A stretch of 64,000 bases of DNA from Halomonas beimenensis (GTDB lineage: Bacteria > Pseudomonadota > Gammaproteobacteria > Pseudomonadales > Halomonadaceae): the NCBI RefSeq assembly GCF_002549795.1, contig NZ_CP021435.1, positions 2,480,001 to 2,544,000 of the forward strand. Direction: 5' to 3'. The position numbers and the translations under genes were made by a program. Of this stretch, positions 35,772 through 46,000 are shown piece by piece. A model generated the notes under the pieces. It ran no database searches. It saw nothing but the letters and a program-made list of their open reading frames with translations, and was not told the origin of the DNA. Positions within the stretch are counted from its first letter, which is position 1, and each line of letters begins with the position of its first letter.

Positions 35772-38194
35772 TATGACGGCTCCACGTCTGATTCCGGGAT
35801 AAACTTCAGATCGCTCACTGGCCTGCCAGTGACCGGATCGTTGTCTTGATTACGATTGCGCTGCACACGCACCACCGGGTAGCGCGTCTTCAGCGTCTTC
35901 CATTTGATGAACTGCTCCCAGCTGTCGATGAACTGCAGCTGCGGCTCTTGCTCGTCGATCGCCAGCTCCAGGCCCAGCCGCGAGATGAAGTAGCGACCGG
36001 TGCGGTAGCCCTTCATCTGGACGCCTGACGGCAGGCTGATATGCTGGATCGGGCCGAGGCGATAGACATAGTAGGGTTGATCGGGCTTGCTGGGCTCCCA
36101 GGTTGTGCCCGTTTGCCTGAGCTCCCTGCCCAGCAGCACTTCGATGTCCAGCACATCAGCCCAGCCGATGATCGAGCGGCTGGCTTGGTCATAGAGCGCC
36201 ACCGCCTTCACCTCATGCAGCGGATAGCGCGATGACTCATGGCGCTGGGTGTAAAAGACCTGTTGCTCGAAATGGTACTCCAATCTGGCCGCCCGCTGCC
36301 GGTCAGGGATCAGCCCCACCATCACCAGGTCCTTGCTCGACTGGCGGCGCTGCTGATAGACCCGGTTATCGTAGTGGTAGAGCGACTCGGTGATCACCTC
36401 ACCCGGCTGCTCGAACAGGCTGTCCAGGTACTGCCGGAACAGCGTGTTCTTCCTGGTTCGGCCCGGCTGTAGTGGAATCGCCCCGATATTGACCTTGTCG
36501 ATGCTCTTGTAGAAGGGGTGTGCAACGAAGTCTTGCTCGTCCTCGGGGTACGGGAACAGGATCACGCCGCCGATGCTCTTGTTGGCCACCTTGACGGTTT
36601 CATCCTGCCCCTGCTCCCAGAGGATGGCGTCACGATAGCGATGCAGCTGAGCGATGGTATCCAGCGGCGGCCCATAGGGGTTCGCCGACGCCGGGTAGCC
36701 GGCCGACTCCCGATCGAAGCGGTACTTGGCGTCCATCACCACCTTGAACGACTTCTTGTCCTGATCCTTACCGAAGCCGCGACGCGAGAACTCGATGAAC
36801 TGGTCCGGGCGCTGGTCGAAGGTGTAGGTATAGGGCACACGCTGGAACGAGCGGTTGAAGTAGATCGAGATGTCGTCGCCGGTGCCGCGCTGGACGAAGT
36901 TGACCCCTGAGCACTTGCCCTTCTTCAGGCTCACCTTGAAGCGGTTGTGCTCCAGCTTGACGATGTCGTTGCTGGCCAGGTCGTACTTGGGGTTCTCCCG
37001 CAGCAGGCTCACCGTCTTCAGGAAGCACCAGTACTCGTAGATGGTGGCAACATCTTTGTAGTCCATCTTGAACATCGGGTGCTCGGCCATGGTCAGGCCT
37101 TTCCGAAGCAGCAGAAACCGGTGATAGAACTCCTTGTATCCCGGCGCCATGGTCAGTGCCGTGGAGAAGAACATCTGGTGGTTGAACTTGCCCACCTCGC
37201 TAAGCACCGGGCCCCGTAAGCGGCGGCGAAGATGGGACTTGCTGCGCTCCAGCGCCTCTACCTCGAGCTGTATGCGCTGTGGATCGAGCCCCTGCTTGCC
37301 ACTCAGGTGGCGAATGGCGCGCTGAATCTGGCGCAGGATGTCGGTGATCGCCCAGGCGACGAAGCGGTTCTCCTGGGTATCGTAGCTGATGCGCTTATGC
37401 TGCTCGCTCAGATGAGAGAGCCGAACACCGGGGGCGACCTGTAGCCCTTCCCCGCGGCAGTAGCGGTCCGGCCGCTGGGTGGCGGCCTTGATCGCCCGAG
37501 GTGTGGCCCTCTTCACCCTGTGGATGGGCTTGACCCGCGACTCTCGGCGCAGCTCTGACTTGGGTGAGCGCAGCAGCGTATCCAGGCTCTGCTCCAGGCT
37601 GTGGTAGAGCGCCTTGAACAGGTTCAACCACTCAGAAGTGAGCTGATGGTAGGTGGAGCGCGGCCGGGTCGAAGCGAAGGTCTTAGTGAAGGCATCGAAC
37701 GCCAGCGAATAGAGGATTTCGGTGATCTCATCCAGCATCGCTGGAAAGTCATCCTTGTAATCCAGCTTCTGTGGAAACACCTCGGTGTCCAGCGCAAACA
37801 GCACCTTGCCGTTGGCGTCGCGCACATCGAAGCGCGTCAGCCCTACGCTGTTCTCGAGGTTGATGGACCCCATCAGTCGAGTCTTGCCGTGCAGCGGCTT
37901 GGATTTCACCCGCTCCTGGGGAGCATCATTGACGAACAGCCTGAGCGGAGGCTGAAAGTGGCAGGTTTCGCCCGGCTCGAACAACCACTCCAACCGCTGC
38001 CACTCGAAGAACAACGGCGCCTCCAGGGAACCCTCCAGTTCGGAGTCCTCGCGGTTCAGGCTCAATCCGTGGGTGGCAAAGCGCACCCGCTGGTCCTCAT
38101 GCCGCTGCGCCAGGATCGCCCGCGGCAGCCGCACATCGCTCACCGAGAGGTGGCAAATAGTGCCGTTGGGATGATCGAAGCAAAGCGCCGTCAT
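35771..38194 (-). CDS. DUF2357 McrC-like nuclease with extra C-terminal domain
   Basis: The 807-residue protein has the DUF2357 layout: an N-terminal beta-rich domain, a helical middle and the [11 protein letters not shown] motif typical of McrC relatives (about residue 385). The PD-(D/E)XK nuclease core has PDQFIEF (D464) and VVMDAKY (D488, K490). About 170 further residues after position 640 ([20 protein letters not shown] to the end) form a separate domain that I cannot name. It starts six bases after the McrB-like gene, so the two likely form an McrBC-type GTPase/nuclease pair in which this subunit cuts DNA. Confidence 0.87.
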   Translation of the reverse strand: MTALCFDHPNGTICHLSVSDVRLPRAILAQRHEDQRVRFATHGLSLNREDSELEGSLEAPLFFEWQRLEWLFEPGETCHFQPPLRLFVNDAPQERVKSKPLHGKTRLMGSINLENSVGLTRFDVRDANGKVLFALDTEVFPQKLDYKDDFPAMLDEITEILYSLAFDAFTKTFASTRPRSTYHQLTSEWLNLFKALYHSLEQSLDTLLRSPKSELRRESRVKPIHRVKRATPRAIKAATQRPDRYCRGEGLQVAPGVRLSHLSEQHKRISYDTQENRFVAWAITDILRQIQRAIRHLSGKQGLDPQRIQLEVEALERSKSHLRRRLRGPVLSEVGKFNHQMFFSTALTMAPGYKEFYHRFLLLRKGLTMAEHPMFKMDYKDVATIYEYWCFLKTVSLLRENPKYDLASNDIVKLEHNRFKVSLKKGKCSGVNFVQRGTGDDISIYFNRSFQRVPYTYTFDQRPDQFIEFSRRGFGKDQDKKSFKVVMDAKYRFDRESAGYPASANPYGPPLDTIAQLHRYRDAILWEQGQDETVKVANKSIGGVILFPYPEDEQDFVAHPFYKSIDKVNIGAIPLQPGRTRKNTLFRQYLDSLFEQPGEVITESLYHYDNRVYQQRRQSSKDLVMVGLIPDRQRAARLEYHFEQQVFYTQRHESSRYPLHEVKAVALYDQASRSIIGWADVLDIEVLLGRELRQTGTTWEPSKPDQPYYVYRLGPIQHISLPSGVQMKGYRTGRYFISRLGLELAIDEQEPQLQFIDSWEQFIKWKTLKTRYPVVRVQRNRNQDNDPVTGRPVSDLKFIPESDVEPS

Positions 38195-38200
38195 ATCCGC

Positions 38201-40717
38201 TTACAGCCAGTAGGAAGTGAAGCCGTCGTCATGGAAGCGCTGCAGCATGAACAGCAGCTTCTTGACGCTACGGGGATAACGGGTGGCGTGCGGATCGACC
38301 TCCTTCTCGATGCTGTGGTACTCCGCCTCGTCGTCGAGGGGCTTCTCGGCCAGCAGCTCCAGCAGGCGTATTAGCACCTTGAGCACACTCAGCGAGCTAC
38401 CCTGGATGCGTGGCAGCACCTTCTGCATCAACTGGAAGTCGATGGCCGCATCAACTCCGAAGCCATCAAGGCTCTCCAGCGCTTCCTCACCATGCAGGGT
38501 AAGGTAGAAGGCCACCTCATCACGCACCCGGTAGCCGAAGTGCAGCCCGGCGGGCTCCAGTATTCGGTTGACCTCCATCAGCATCGCCATGGGGGCCGCG
38601 AGGTTCCGCTTGTGGGTATCGCTCAGGTCATTCGAGTTGAGGAACGGTGCCCTCAAGGCATCCGCATAGATGCCGGAGACCGCCGCCACATCGCGCTCCG
38701 GGCTGACCCACGCCAGGTCAATATCGTTCATCTCAATGGCATTGGCACGGTCCAGCACCTTGCGGCTGAAGGCGTGGGTGGTCTCGTCCATGTTCACCGT
38801 CCCCACCACCATCAGGTTCTGCGGAAGGTAGACCGGACGACCGCCGTTCACGTCGGCGCGGCTGATCAGCGCCTCGGTGACGATGACGTCGTCGTTGTCA
38901 CGCTCCCGCGTCTCGATAAAGCTCAGGAACTCAGAGAAGTAATGCTCAACCCGGGCCAGGTTCATCTCGTCCAGAATCACGAAGTAGAGCTCGTCGGGGT
39001 GCTCGATGGCACGGGCCATCACGTCCAGCAGCGGCTTGGTCTCGAACTTGCCCTGGATATTGGCGTAGCCAATCAGATCTGAGCTATCGGCCCAGTCGGG
39101 GCGCACGGCGATCAGCACGCAGTGGTCGGAGTCCCCGTATCCGATGGCCTTGGCAAACTGGCGCACCAATTGGGTCTTGCCGGTCCCCGAGATGCCCGCC
39201 AGCATCGCCAGCGGTTTAGTCCGCATACAAAGGTAGAAGTTGGCTACCTCTGCCAGTGAGTAATGGAATCCCTGACTCGCCATATAGGCTTGCACGCGAG
39301 GAAGCCACTCCCTGGCCGAGGTTTGGGTGATTTCGACGGGCAGGCGGCGTTCCTGGGCTTCCTCAGAGAGAAGTTCCTCGTCAGGTGTCTCCTCAGCGTC
39401 ATCCGCTAGTTCATCGAGGGAAGGCAGCCAGCGCTGGAGCTCCTCGGGCAGCGCTAGGGAGCGCCCATCCAGCAGGATCGCCAAGGCCTCCCAGGTAAAC
39501 TCGAAAAGGTAGCCCTGCTTTCCGGTGCCATCGCGATTGTAGGGGCCTCGCACATCGGCCAGGGCCTTCTGCAGCCTGCCCTTCTTCTTCCGAATGTCAT
39601 CCAGGGTGACAGGGTGTTTCAGGTGAACAAGCACTCTCAGGTCAACACGTTGACCATCACCACTCCTAACATCATGGAGATCGTCAGGTTGTGATGTCAC
39701 GTATGGCATCGAGTCGGCCTGCGAGATGGCACGAACCTCGCCCGCAGAGTGGTGAACGATGATGTCACCCGGCCTGACGTCCCCCACCGCCAGCCAGTGA
39801 TTCAAGGAACGTCCGCCTTTACCTTCAAGCTTCGACAGGAGGTAGGACAACCCCATCTCAGAAGTAAAGCTTTTCCCCTGCATCACATACCAGACGCGGG
39901 GCTCGTGCTGCTGCTCGGGTTCATCGTAATCCACCAGGTGGCTAAGCAGCGCCTGGTAGCAGGTCTGCAGCTGCAGGACTATCTCCTCTTCCCTTGCGAA
40001 GACCTCGAGCAGCAGATTGACCCGTTCCAGGTTATTCGGCACAGCCTTAGCGTTCACCTCAGGCCCAGCGATGTAGGAGTGCTCACCGCTGCCGAAGGTC
40101 TTCCACTGCCACCCCGACGGCGGATGTTGAAGCGATCTGACCTCGATGCAAACGAACTCTGGATACTCGCCGCTGACCTCGAACGTCTCGCCTTGATGAG
40201 TAAAGCGGCTGACATGACTCTCCTCATCAAACTCGGCGCGAATCAGGGTGTCTTGAACGTAACCAAACAGCACTCGGGCAGCGCTGTTGTTGACCACGAA
40301 CACCGGGGCCCCCTGGCGCAGCCGAGAGAACTTGTCCCGATTCCAGTAGAAGCGGTTCTGGTTGGCCGAGAACAGGCGCTTGAAGTTCTCCTGCACCAGA
40401 GGCGGCTTTTTCACCTCGTAGACCATCACGGTCAGGCCAGTATCACCGATCTGACGGGGATTGCTGACCACCGAAAACTCGCGTTCCTTAAGCGCCTCGA
40501 CAAAGGGCTCGTAAAGCGCTTGCTCCAGCGCCTCAGGGTCGACCTTGTGCTGTTTGGTTTGCGCCAGAGACTCCGCCACCAGCTGCTTAGGATCGAAGCG
40601 GCGCCCCTGATAGAGGCATGAGAAGCGCTCACCAGGCGGTATGCGCTGACCGTTCGCATCGATGGTGCGGATCACATCGCTGCGCGTGAGCTGCTGTATC
40701 GCCTGTTCAATGCTCAT
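38201..40717 (-). CDS. EVE-domain McrB-like AAA+ NTPase
   Basis: This 838-residue protein combines an N-terminal region (residues 1-270), an EVE-like domain (about 274-365, PRVWYVMQGK through GDVRPGDIIVHH) and an McrB-type AAA+ motor. The motor has Walker A GISGTGKT (508-515), Walker B VILDEMNLARVEHYF (D583/E584) and the McrB signature VGTVNMDETTHAFSRKVLDR (638-657). EVE/YTH-like domains read modified bases. By analogy with McrBC it would recognise modified DNA, translocate with GTP and activate the adjacent DUF2357 nuclease. It begins 33 bp after the small nuclease gene. Confidence 0.9.
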   Translation of the reverse strand: MSIEQAIQQLTRSDVIRTIDANGQRIPPGERFSCLYQGRRFDPKQLVAESLAQTKQHKVDPEALEQALYEPFVEALKEREFSVVSNPRQIGDTGLTVMVYEVKKPPLVQENFKRLFSANQNRFYWNRDKFSRLRQGAPVFVVNNSAARVLFGYVQDTLIRAEFDEESHVSRFTHQGETFEVSGEYPEFVCIEVRSLQHPPSGWQWKTFGSGEHSYIAGPEVNAKAVPNNLERVNLLLEVFAREEEIVLQLQTCYQALLSHLVDYDEPEQQHEPRVWYVMQGKSFTSEMGLSYLLSKLEGKGGRSLNHWLAVGDVRPGDIIVHHSAGEVRAISQADSMPYVTSQPDDLHDVRSGDGQRVDLRVLVHLKHPVTLDDIRKKKGRLQKALADVRGPYNRDGTGKQGYLFEFTWEALAILLDGRSLALPEELQRWLPSLDELADDAEETPDEELLSEEAQERRLPVEITQTSAREWLPRVQAYMASQGFHYSLAEVANFYLCMRTKPLAMLAGISGTGKTQLVRQFAKAIGYGDSDHCVLIAVRPDWADSSDLIGYANIQGKFETKPLLDVMARAIEHPDELYFVILDEMNLARVEHYFSEFLSFIETRERDNDDVIVTEALISRADVNGGRPVYLPQNLMVVGTVNMDETTHAFSRKVLDRANAIEMNDIDLAWVSPERDVAAVSGIYADALRAPFLNSNDLSDTHKRNLAAPMAMLMEVNRILEPAGLHFGYRVRDEVAFYLTLHGEEALESLDGFGVDAAIDFQLMQKVLPRIQGSSLSVLKVLIRLLELLAEKPLDDEAEYHSIEKEVDPHATRYPRSVKKLLFMLQRFHDDGFTSYWL

Positions 40718-40750
40718 ACCGACCCTCAGTCCCCTTCCATGGTGTCAAAC

Positions 40751-41272
40751 TCATCCTGCCACTCCATCAACCGTCCAGGGCACCTCAGCGCCTAAGGCGA
40801 ATTGGTCAACGACCTTTGGGTGTGGATCGACGGCCTTGAGCCGCTGTTTAAGCTTGAGCCGCACATCATCCGGATCGACTGCACGCGGGAACAGCCTCGA
40901 CGGATTGCGGGGCTGTTCCAGATGCAGGACTACCCGCAGCCGTGAGCGGCCCACTGCCTGCCGTGCCATATGCCGTTCTTCTGCATCGTTGGCATTACAG
41001 CTGGCCGCTACCAGACCGGCGAGTGTGTCGCGCACCTTGTGGGCAATTTCATCACCTAGATCAATCACTTTGGTGCGACGGTGCCGCCGGTAGTCCTTGA
41101 CCTCGATCAGCCAGAGCTGGTCGCCGTCGAGGCAGACGAAATCCACGGCCTTGGTACCTCCGCAAACCGCATTGAACTGGTTGCGGTAGAAGGACCAGTC
41201 ATCATACTGAGAGGGCTCGGCACCATCCGCGAAGGTGAAGGCGAGCTGCTGTTCCGTCAGCGTGGTGGTCAT
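40751..41272 (-). CDS. Small PD-(D/E)XK nuclease-like protein
   Basis: This 173-residue protein has the nuclease motif VDFVCLDGDQLWLIEVKDYR, giving D44, E57 and K59 of a restriction-endonuclease-like active site. The remainder is helical and basic. It overlaps the upstream ATPase gene by four bases (ATGA), so the pair is translated together and probably acts as an ATPase-nuclease unit. No closer family is recognised. Confidence 0.75.
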   Translation of the reverse strand: MTTTLTEQQLAFTFADGAEPSQYDDWSFYRNQFNAVCGGTKAVDFVCLDGDQLWLIEVKDYRRHRRTKVIDLGDEIAHKVRDTLAGLVAASCNANDAEERHMARQAVGRSRLRVVLHLEQPRNPSRLFPRAVDPDDVRLKLKQRLKAVDPHPKVVDQFALGAEVPWTVDGVAG

Positions 41273-42318
41273 GCCAACTCCAGATAGCGATCCGACTGGG
41301 CCAGTTCCTCATCCAGCAGCACTAGGGTCTGAAGGTCATCAACGCGGTTGCCCTGCTCCACCTGGACCCCTTCAGGACCTTTGACCAGAGCAAAGTAGCG
41401 CTGCTGATTCTCGACGCCCTTGGTTTCAAGGGCGAGCAGTTCCAGCTCCTTCAGCAGGAATAGCGAATGGGTAGCGATCACCACCTGAATCCCCTGTTGG
41501 CTCAGCGCGAAGGCAGCGCGAGCCACCAGCCTGATCAGCTTGGGGTTGAGATTGGCCTCGGGCTCATCCCAGAACAGATAGCCCTTGTCGAGCAGTGAGC
41601 CGGTGGTGATTAAGCGAGCCAGCATCGCCAACTTGCGAAGCCCCTCGGCCACCAGCGGCATCTCCAGGTTACCCTGCCCCGGGATGCGCAGGTAGAAACG
41701 GCCATTTTTATCCAGCACCACCTTGCCGCCCATGGCTTCTTCCAGCGGGGCCACCAGCTCGGCCACGGCCTTTTCGCGCGCCCCCTTGATAGCGGGTGCG
41801 CCCAGCAGTTTGCAGAGATCGATGTGGTGCTCTTCGATATCCACATGGCGGCTTTCGTAGAGCGGCAGTAGCCAGTGATATTGGCTCAGCAGCTCACGCG
41901 TCGGCATAAAGACCGGCGCCTTCTCCTGCCAGGCACCGGGAAGGTTTTCGACTTTGACTTCGGTCTGAGAGCGGGTGCTGAAGCTGAAAGCGGTATCCAG
42001 CGCCGTCTGCTCGAAGGAGGCTGACACCTTGCAGGTCTGAGTTCCCTGACGACGGTTTGCCAGCCGGCCTAGAGACTCTGGCCGAAACACCTTGATCAGC
42101 TTGTCGGCGATACTTTTCTGCAGCAGCGCCTTCGTCGGGTCAGCCACACTGGGCTCGTTGCCCTGCTCGTAAGCGTTGGCGATAGCGCTATAGGCCACCT
42201 TGAGCAGGTGCGACTTACCGGTGCCGTTCTCCCCAACAATCACATTCAGCCCCGGTGCGAAGCTCAGCCTGGCCTCGGGGAATAGAGTGAATTGCTGTAG
42301 CTCCAGGGACTTCAACAT
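41269..42318 (-). CDS. OLD/RecF-like AAA ATPase
   Basis: This 349-residue ABC-type ATPase has Walker A GENGTGKS (residues 29-36), a signature-like LVAEGLRKLAMLARL segment, Walker B YLFWDEPEANL (D251/E252) and the switch histidine in VVIATHSLFLL. It lacks a long coiled coil, so it belongs with the AAA_15/AAA_21 group rather than SMC proteins. It overlaps the CBS gene upstream by seven bases and the nuclease gene downstream by four. It likely drives or gates that nuclease. Confidence 0.87.
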   Translation of the reverse strand: MLKSLELQQFTLFPEARLSFAPGLNVIVGENGTGKSHLLKVAYSAIANAYEQGNEPSVADPTKALLQKSIADKLIKVFRPESLGRLANRRQGTQTCKVSASFEQTALDTAFSFSTRSQTEVKVENLPGAWQEKAPVFMPTRELLSQYHWLLPLYESRHVDIEEHHIDLCKLLGAPAIKGAREKAVAELVAPLEEAMGGKVVLDKNGRFYLRIPGQGNLEMPLVAEGLRKLAMLARLITTGSLLDKGYLFWDEPEANLNPKLIRLVARAAFALSQQGIQVVIATHSLFLLKELELLALETKGVENQQRYFALVKGPEGVQVEQGNRVDDLQTLVLLDEELAQSDRYLELA

Positions 42319-43034
42319 GGCGCTTTTCCTTCCAGTATCTGGGAGACTCGTCCAAGGTCCGACGGCGTCAGCAGGGCCAAGGGCTTCTCATGCTCACGCC
42401 CATGCTCAGTAATCACCAAGGCGGCTAGATGAGGGTGCTTCTCACCATCGAAGGCGTCTAGGGCAGACACCAGAGTCGTCTGGCGAGAAGCGAAGCGCAG
42501 CTCGCCTGGTAGTTCCTGATAGGCCATCACCTGGCTGACTGGCACAGTACACTCGATCAACTCATCCGTGGCGTTGCGGCCCAGCCATCGTTGGATGGTG
42601 TTAGCGGTTAAGATCCTCAGTGCCCCATCGACCCTCACGAAAGTCTGGGAAAAGTCCTGAGATGCAAGGAAGTGCAGAACCTCCACCATAGAGTCATCCG
42701 GATCGAATTCACGGATCGGCACCTGAAAGTGCTGGACAACAAGAGCCGGCTTCTCGATCTGCTGAATGATGTTGTCCAGCTGAACCACCAGCTCAGGCAA
42801 CGGCTCGGCCAGATAGCGTGGCCCGAATCGTGCACCTCGCTCGTGGACCAGCACGTTGCGTAGCTTGGCCAGTAGTTCGATGTCGCTGGCGTTGCGTCGG
42901 AAGATCGCATTGCGCTCTTGCGCAACCCTGACATTGGCCATCACTCCCCGCGATTCTTCCTGTCGTGCCTCACGGGCTGCAAGCTTCTCCAGCCGAGCAA
43001 AGCGCGCCAAAAAGATTTCCGTCTGCTCGGACAT
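42312..43034 (-). CDS. CBS-domain pair protein
   Basis: The 240-residue protein has a helical N-terminal half (LRNVLVHERGARFG and following), then two CBS repeats at about residues 100-165 (VEVLHFLASQDFSQTFVRVDGALRILT) and 172-235 (ALVITEHGREHEKPLALLTPSDLGRV). CBS pairs bind adenine nucleotides, SAM or nucleotide second messengers. Its start overlaps the stop of the 53-residue ORF by one base, and it overlaps the ATPase gene downstream. I infer a ligand-sensing subunit that controls the ATPase-nuclease pair. Confidence 0.8.
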   Translation of the reverse strand: MSEQTEIFLARFARLEKLAAREARQEESRGVMANVRVAQERNAIFRRNASDIELLAKLRNVLVHERGARFGPRYLAEPLPELVVQLDNIIQQIEKPALVVQHFQVPIREFDPDDSMVEVLHFLASQDFSQTFVRVDGALRILTANTIQRWLGRNATDELIECTVPVSQVMAYQELPGELRFASRQTTLVSALDAFDGEKHPHLAALVITEHGREHEKPLALLTPSDLGRVSQILEGKAPC

Positions 43035-43195
43035 CAGTGCTCCCTCCCTACCGGCTTACCGTTATCCCCCGTCTCGTGAGACAGCTCCACGGTCGGCTTT
43101 TGGGATGCAAATAAATCTCTATAAATACACCACCTGGATATACTAAAATTTTCAGCCAAATGGCTATCCAACAGTTCTCTATGTATAATCAACAT
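43034..43195 (-). CDS. 53-residue ORF inside the defence operon
   Basis: A short frame fills the only sizeable gap of the operon. Its ATG at 43195 lies just after the TrlF-like stop and has GGAGG at ideal spacing within the end of that gene. Its stop overlaps the CBS gene start (TGATG). The product begins MLIIHRELLDSHLAENFSIS and has no recognised domain. The tight coupling on both sides argues for translation, either as a small subunit or as a leader that keeps ribosomes running into the CBS gene. Confidence 0.55.
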   Translation of the reverse strand: MLIIHRELLDSHLAENFSISRWCIYRDLFASQKPTVELSHETGDNGKPVGREH

Positions 43196-43196
43196 T

Positions 43197-45989
43197 TCAA
43201 ACCTCCGCTCCCAGGCGTTTCCATCGCCGAGCAAAAGCCTCGTGGCCACCTTCCATCACACGGCACACATCAGTACGTATTTCTCTATCCTGAAGCGAAC
43301 CATTTTGCTGCACAAAGCACTGTCCACGGCCAAACTCAGTGACATGCACCAACTCAGCATCACCGTTGACCACCACATTGGGGTTATGGGTAACGATGAT
43401 AAGCTGTCGGCGCAGCTTGTTCTCACGGATCTGACGAACAACCAGGTCATAGATCAGGTGATTATCGAGATCATCCTCGGGCTGATCCAACACGATGGGC
43501 TCGTCACCGAAAGCCAACAGGAAAGCCAGCAGTGCCGCCGAACGTTGCCCTTGGGAGCCTGTTTTGATGTCACTCCATTCGTTACCTCGACGGTATTGGA
43601 TGCGCAGATCATCCTCAGGCACCCAGGCCATGACATGGTCGGCAAATTCCGGTTTCTCGTGCTTTCGCGCTAGATAGTTTCGGAAGTGGCCACTAAGACT
43701 ATCGCTCATTTCCAAGAGCTGACGTTTGATATCCTTGAGTTTGGCTATTTTCTTGTCCCCATGAGCTTGAGCCAGATCAAGCGCCATGCCGCTTTCGGCT
43801 TCGCCATTCTCTATTGACAAGATATCGCCAGCAAAACGATCGTCAGTAGCATCGACCAACTCGCGCAGCCCTCTTTCTATCTGTCGCGCCTCATAGCCGA
43901 ACGGCACCACCTCGATACGAACGTAATTATTGTTGTCCAATGTCTGTTGAACGAAATCCTGACGCGCCCGGGTGATCGCTTGGCGCTTTTCCGACATCAG
44001 TGAGCGTTGAGCCTGAATTTTATGTTTTAGGTGCTCGCGGTCTTCGCGCATTTTTCCGAAGTGCTTGCACTGGGCCTCTAACTGCTGCTTCTCTTGAGTC
44101 AGGCGGGCAAAGGCTTGGGGGTCGCTGACGCCCTGCGCCTCCAGCTGCTGTTGCAGTTCAGCATGAGCTTGTTGGGCAGCCTGAGTGCGACTGTGCCACT
44201 GTGCATAACGTGCGTCTTGTTGAACCAACTCTATGATCCTGTTCAGGCTTTTGGCCTGTTCCAGCAAACTTCTGCGGACCTGTTCAACACGTAAGTCGAC
44301 TTCTTTTCGCAAGGCCAGAATATCTGTATCCTGCTCCGTGAAGTATTGCCCAGACCAGTCATCGAGTACGATATGCTCCGCTGAGTCGGTAATGCGATCC
44401 GCATTATTTCTCATTTGCTCAAATAGGGCGTCGACTTCTCTTATTTGGTGTTGCGACTGGCCGTAGGCGCGCAGAACCGTCGCCTGATCGCTCTGCGAGA
44501 GGGCGGCCAGCTTCCTGCTGGTCTCTTCCAGCCTGCGTTCGATCTCAGGTTGCCCGGCGAGTTTCCCCTCCAGCTCGCGTAGCCTGGCCCGCTGAGTAAG
44601 GAAGAGACGTTGGGCTTCTTCGAAGGCTTGACGATGTGGATCGATATTGGCGGCTTCATCAATAATGGACAGCAAGGTCTGGCGACCACTGCCGGCCATG
44701 GCCGCAATCTGCCCTTGAGAGAAGATACGCAGGGGAAAACGCGCTGGGTTGATGCTTTGGCTGCTGGATGCCTGCCATTCGCTACCATCCCACTCCTCTA
44801 TCATGGCTGCTTGGCTATCTGCTAGCCAGCGTAGCCGCACAAGATTGTCATCGTATCGCCACTCCACGCGGATTTCGGAGTTGCTGCCTAACGCCCCTGT
44901 ACCATCGCGCCCGCGAGAGGTTTTGCGGAAATCATCGAAATGAGCGCGCGGCTCGCTGCCTGGTCCAAGTGTAGCCAATTCCTGCCCACGCCCCACCGCC
45001 AACCGAAGGGCATGCACCAGCGTGGATTTACCAGTCCCACGCCCACCGACGATAGCGTTAAAGAACGGCGAAAACTCCAGCCTTGCGGGCTTTCCTTTCC
45101 CGATATATCGCCCCTCTTCAATATCGATGGCAGTGATAACGTGATCCGGCACTCCGAAGGGTTTGAAATCGCCTTCGTCACTACGCCGAATCGAGATCTC
45201 ATTACCATCTAGTAGTGCCAAGCGAAGGCCATCCAACGTTGAGTTGGCCATCTTGACCCAAGTAAAGCGGCTGCCGGGAATATTCCGGCCTTGAAAGTTA
45301 TGGCAATCACTACCAAGCACTTTGGAAAAACGCGCTTCTTCATGGCATACGCACTCCGGGAACTGGTTGGTAAGATCACACCATTCCACCGCCAGCAGTC
45401 CTTCCGCGGAAACTGCCTGGCGGAGTGTATTAGCATCGATCCGGCTCCGCCTGGAATCCGACTGGGCTTGCAGCAATCCTTTGCCTTGATCGGCATGAGC
45501 GGGGATGGGAATCGCACCTGCATCCAGAATCGTCTGGATGACTTCCTCAATCCCTTTGCTAGTCACTCCATCACTATCACCTTTTGTGCCTTGGTAGCCG
45601 ACGCTTCCGAGCAATGTATCGATATCACTGGTGGTGGCCTCCGGATTAAAAATAGCCAGCACATGCACACCATTGTTAGCCGATATCTCCACCCCTGGAA
45701 AGATCGTCAGCTTGCGGAACCCAGCAGAACCGATAAGCTCATCCTGCATTTCCATACTGGCATAAGCACTCTTGAGCTGGTCGATCCAAGCGCCCGTGTT
45801 ATGGTCCGTCACCGCCACACAGTCAATCTCAGCGGCCATAAAGCGCAAGAGCCATTTTTCTGGTGTGACTTCATTTTCAGTACCCTTGGCCTGTTGCCAT
45901 GCTCGTGTGTCCTTTGAGGCAGGGGTATGGGTATGAAAGTCGAACTTCCACCAGCGAGAACCGGGAAAAGGCCAGTCAGTGCTTGCCAT
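43197..45989 (-). CDS. TrlF-like PHP phosphoesterase fused to an SMC-type ATPase
   Basis: From the ATG at 45989 (GAGGAG seven bases upstream) the protein has 930 residues. The N-terminal PHP domain shows FDFHTHT (H19, H21), TDHN (D62, H63), HADQG and GSDCHN, a metal-dependent phosphoesterase site. The ATPase part begins with Walker A GGRGTGKS (315-322), followed by a coiled coil (about 460-700). It ends with the ABC signature area GSQGQRSAALLAFLLAF, Walker B EPIVLDQPEDDLDN and IIVTHNPNVVV. This is the TrlF architecture. Related PHP-SMC proteins occur in defence loci. It starts 11 bp after the methyltransferase stop. Confidence 0.88.
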   Translation of the reverse strand: MASTDWPFPGSRWWKFDFHTHTPASKDTRAWQQAKGTENEVTPEKWLLRFMAAEIDCVAVTDHNTGAWIDQLKSAYASMEMQDELIGSAGFRKLTIFPGVEISANNGVHVLAIFNPEATTSDIDTLLGSVGYQGTKGDSDGVTSKGIEEVIQTILDAGAIPIPAHADQGKGLLQAQSDSRRSRIDANTLRQAVSAEGLLAVEWCDLTNQFPECVCHEEARFSKVLGSDCHNFQGRNIPGSRFTWVKMANSTLDGLRLALLDGNEISIRRSDEGDFKPFGVPDHVITAIDIEEGRYIGKGKPARLEFSPFFNAIVGGRGTGKSTLVHALRLAVGRGQELATLGPGSEPRAHFDDFRKTSRGRDGTGALGSNSEIRVEWRYDDNLVRLRWLADSQAAMIEEWDGSEWQASSSQSINPARFPLRIFSQGQIAAMAGSGRQTLLSIIDEAANIDPHRQAFEEAQRLFLTQRARLRELEGKLAGQPEIERRLEETSRKLAALSQSDQATVLRAYGQSQHQIREVDALFEQMRNNADRITDSAEHIVLDDWSGQYFTEQDTDILALRKEVDLRVEQVRRSLLEQAKSLNRIIELVQQDARYAQWHSRTQAAQQAHAELQQQLEAQGVSDPQAFARLTQEKQQLEAQCKHFGKMREDREHLKHKIQAQRSLMSEKRQAITRARQDFVQQTLDNNNYVRIEVVPFGYEARQIERGLRELVDATDDRFAGDILSIENGEAESGMALDLAQAHGDKKIAKLKDIKRQLLEMSDSLSGHFRNYLARKHEKPEFADHVMAWVPEDDLRIQYRRGNEWSDIKTGSQGQRSAALLAFLLAFGDEPIVLDQPEDDLDNHLIYDLVVRQIRENKLRRQLIIVTHNPNVVVNGDAELVHVTEFGRGQCFVQQNGSLQDREIRTDVCRVMEGGHEAFARRWKRLGAEV

Positions 45990-46000
45990 GGGTACGCTCC

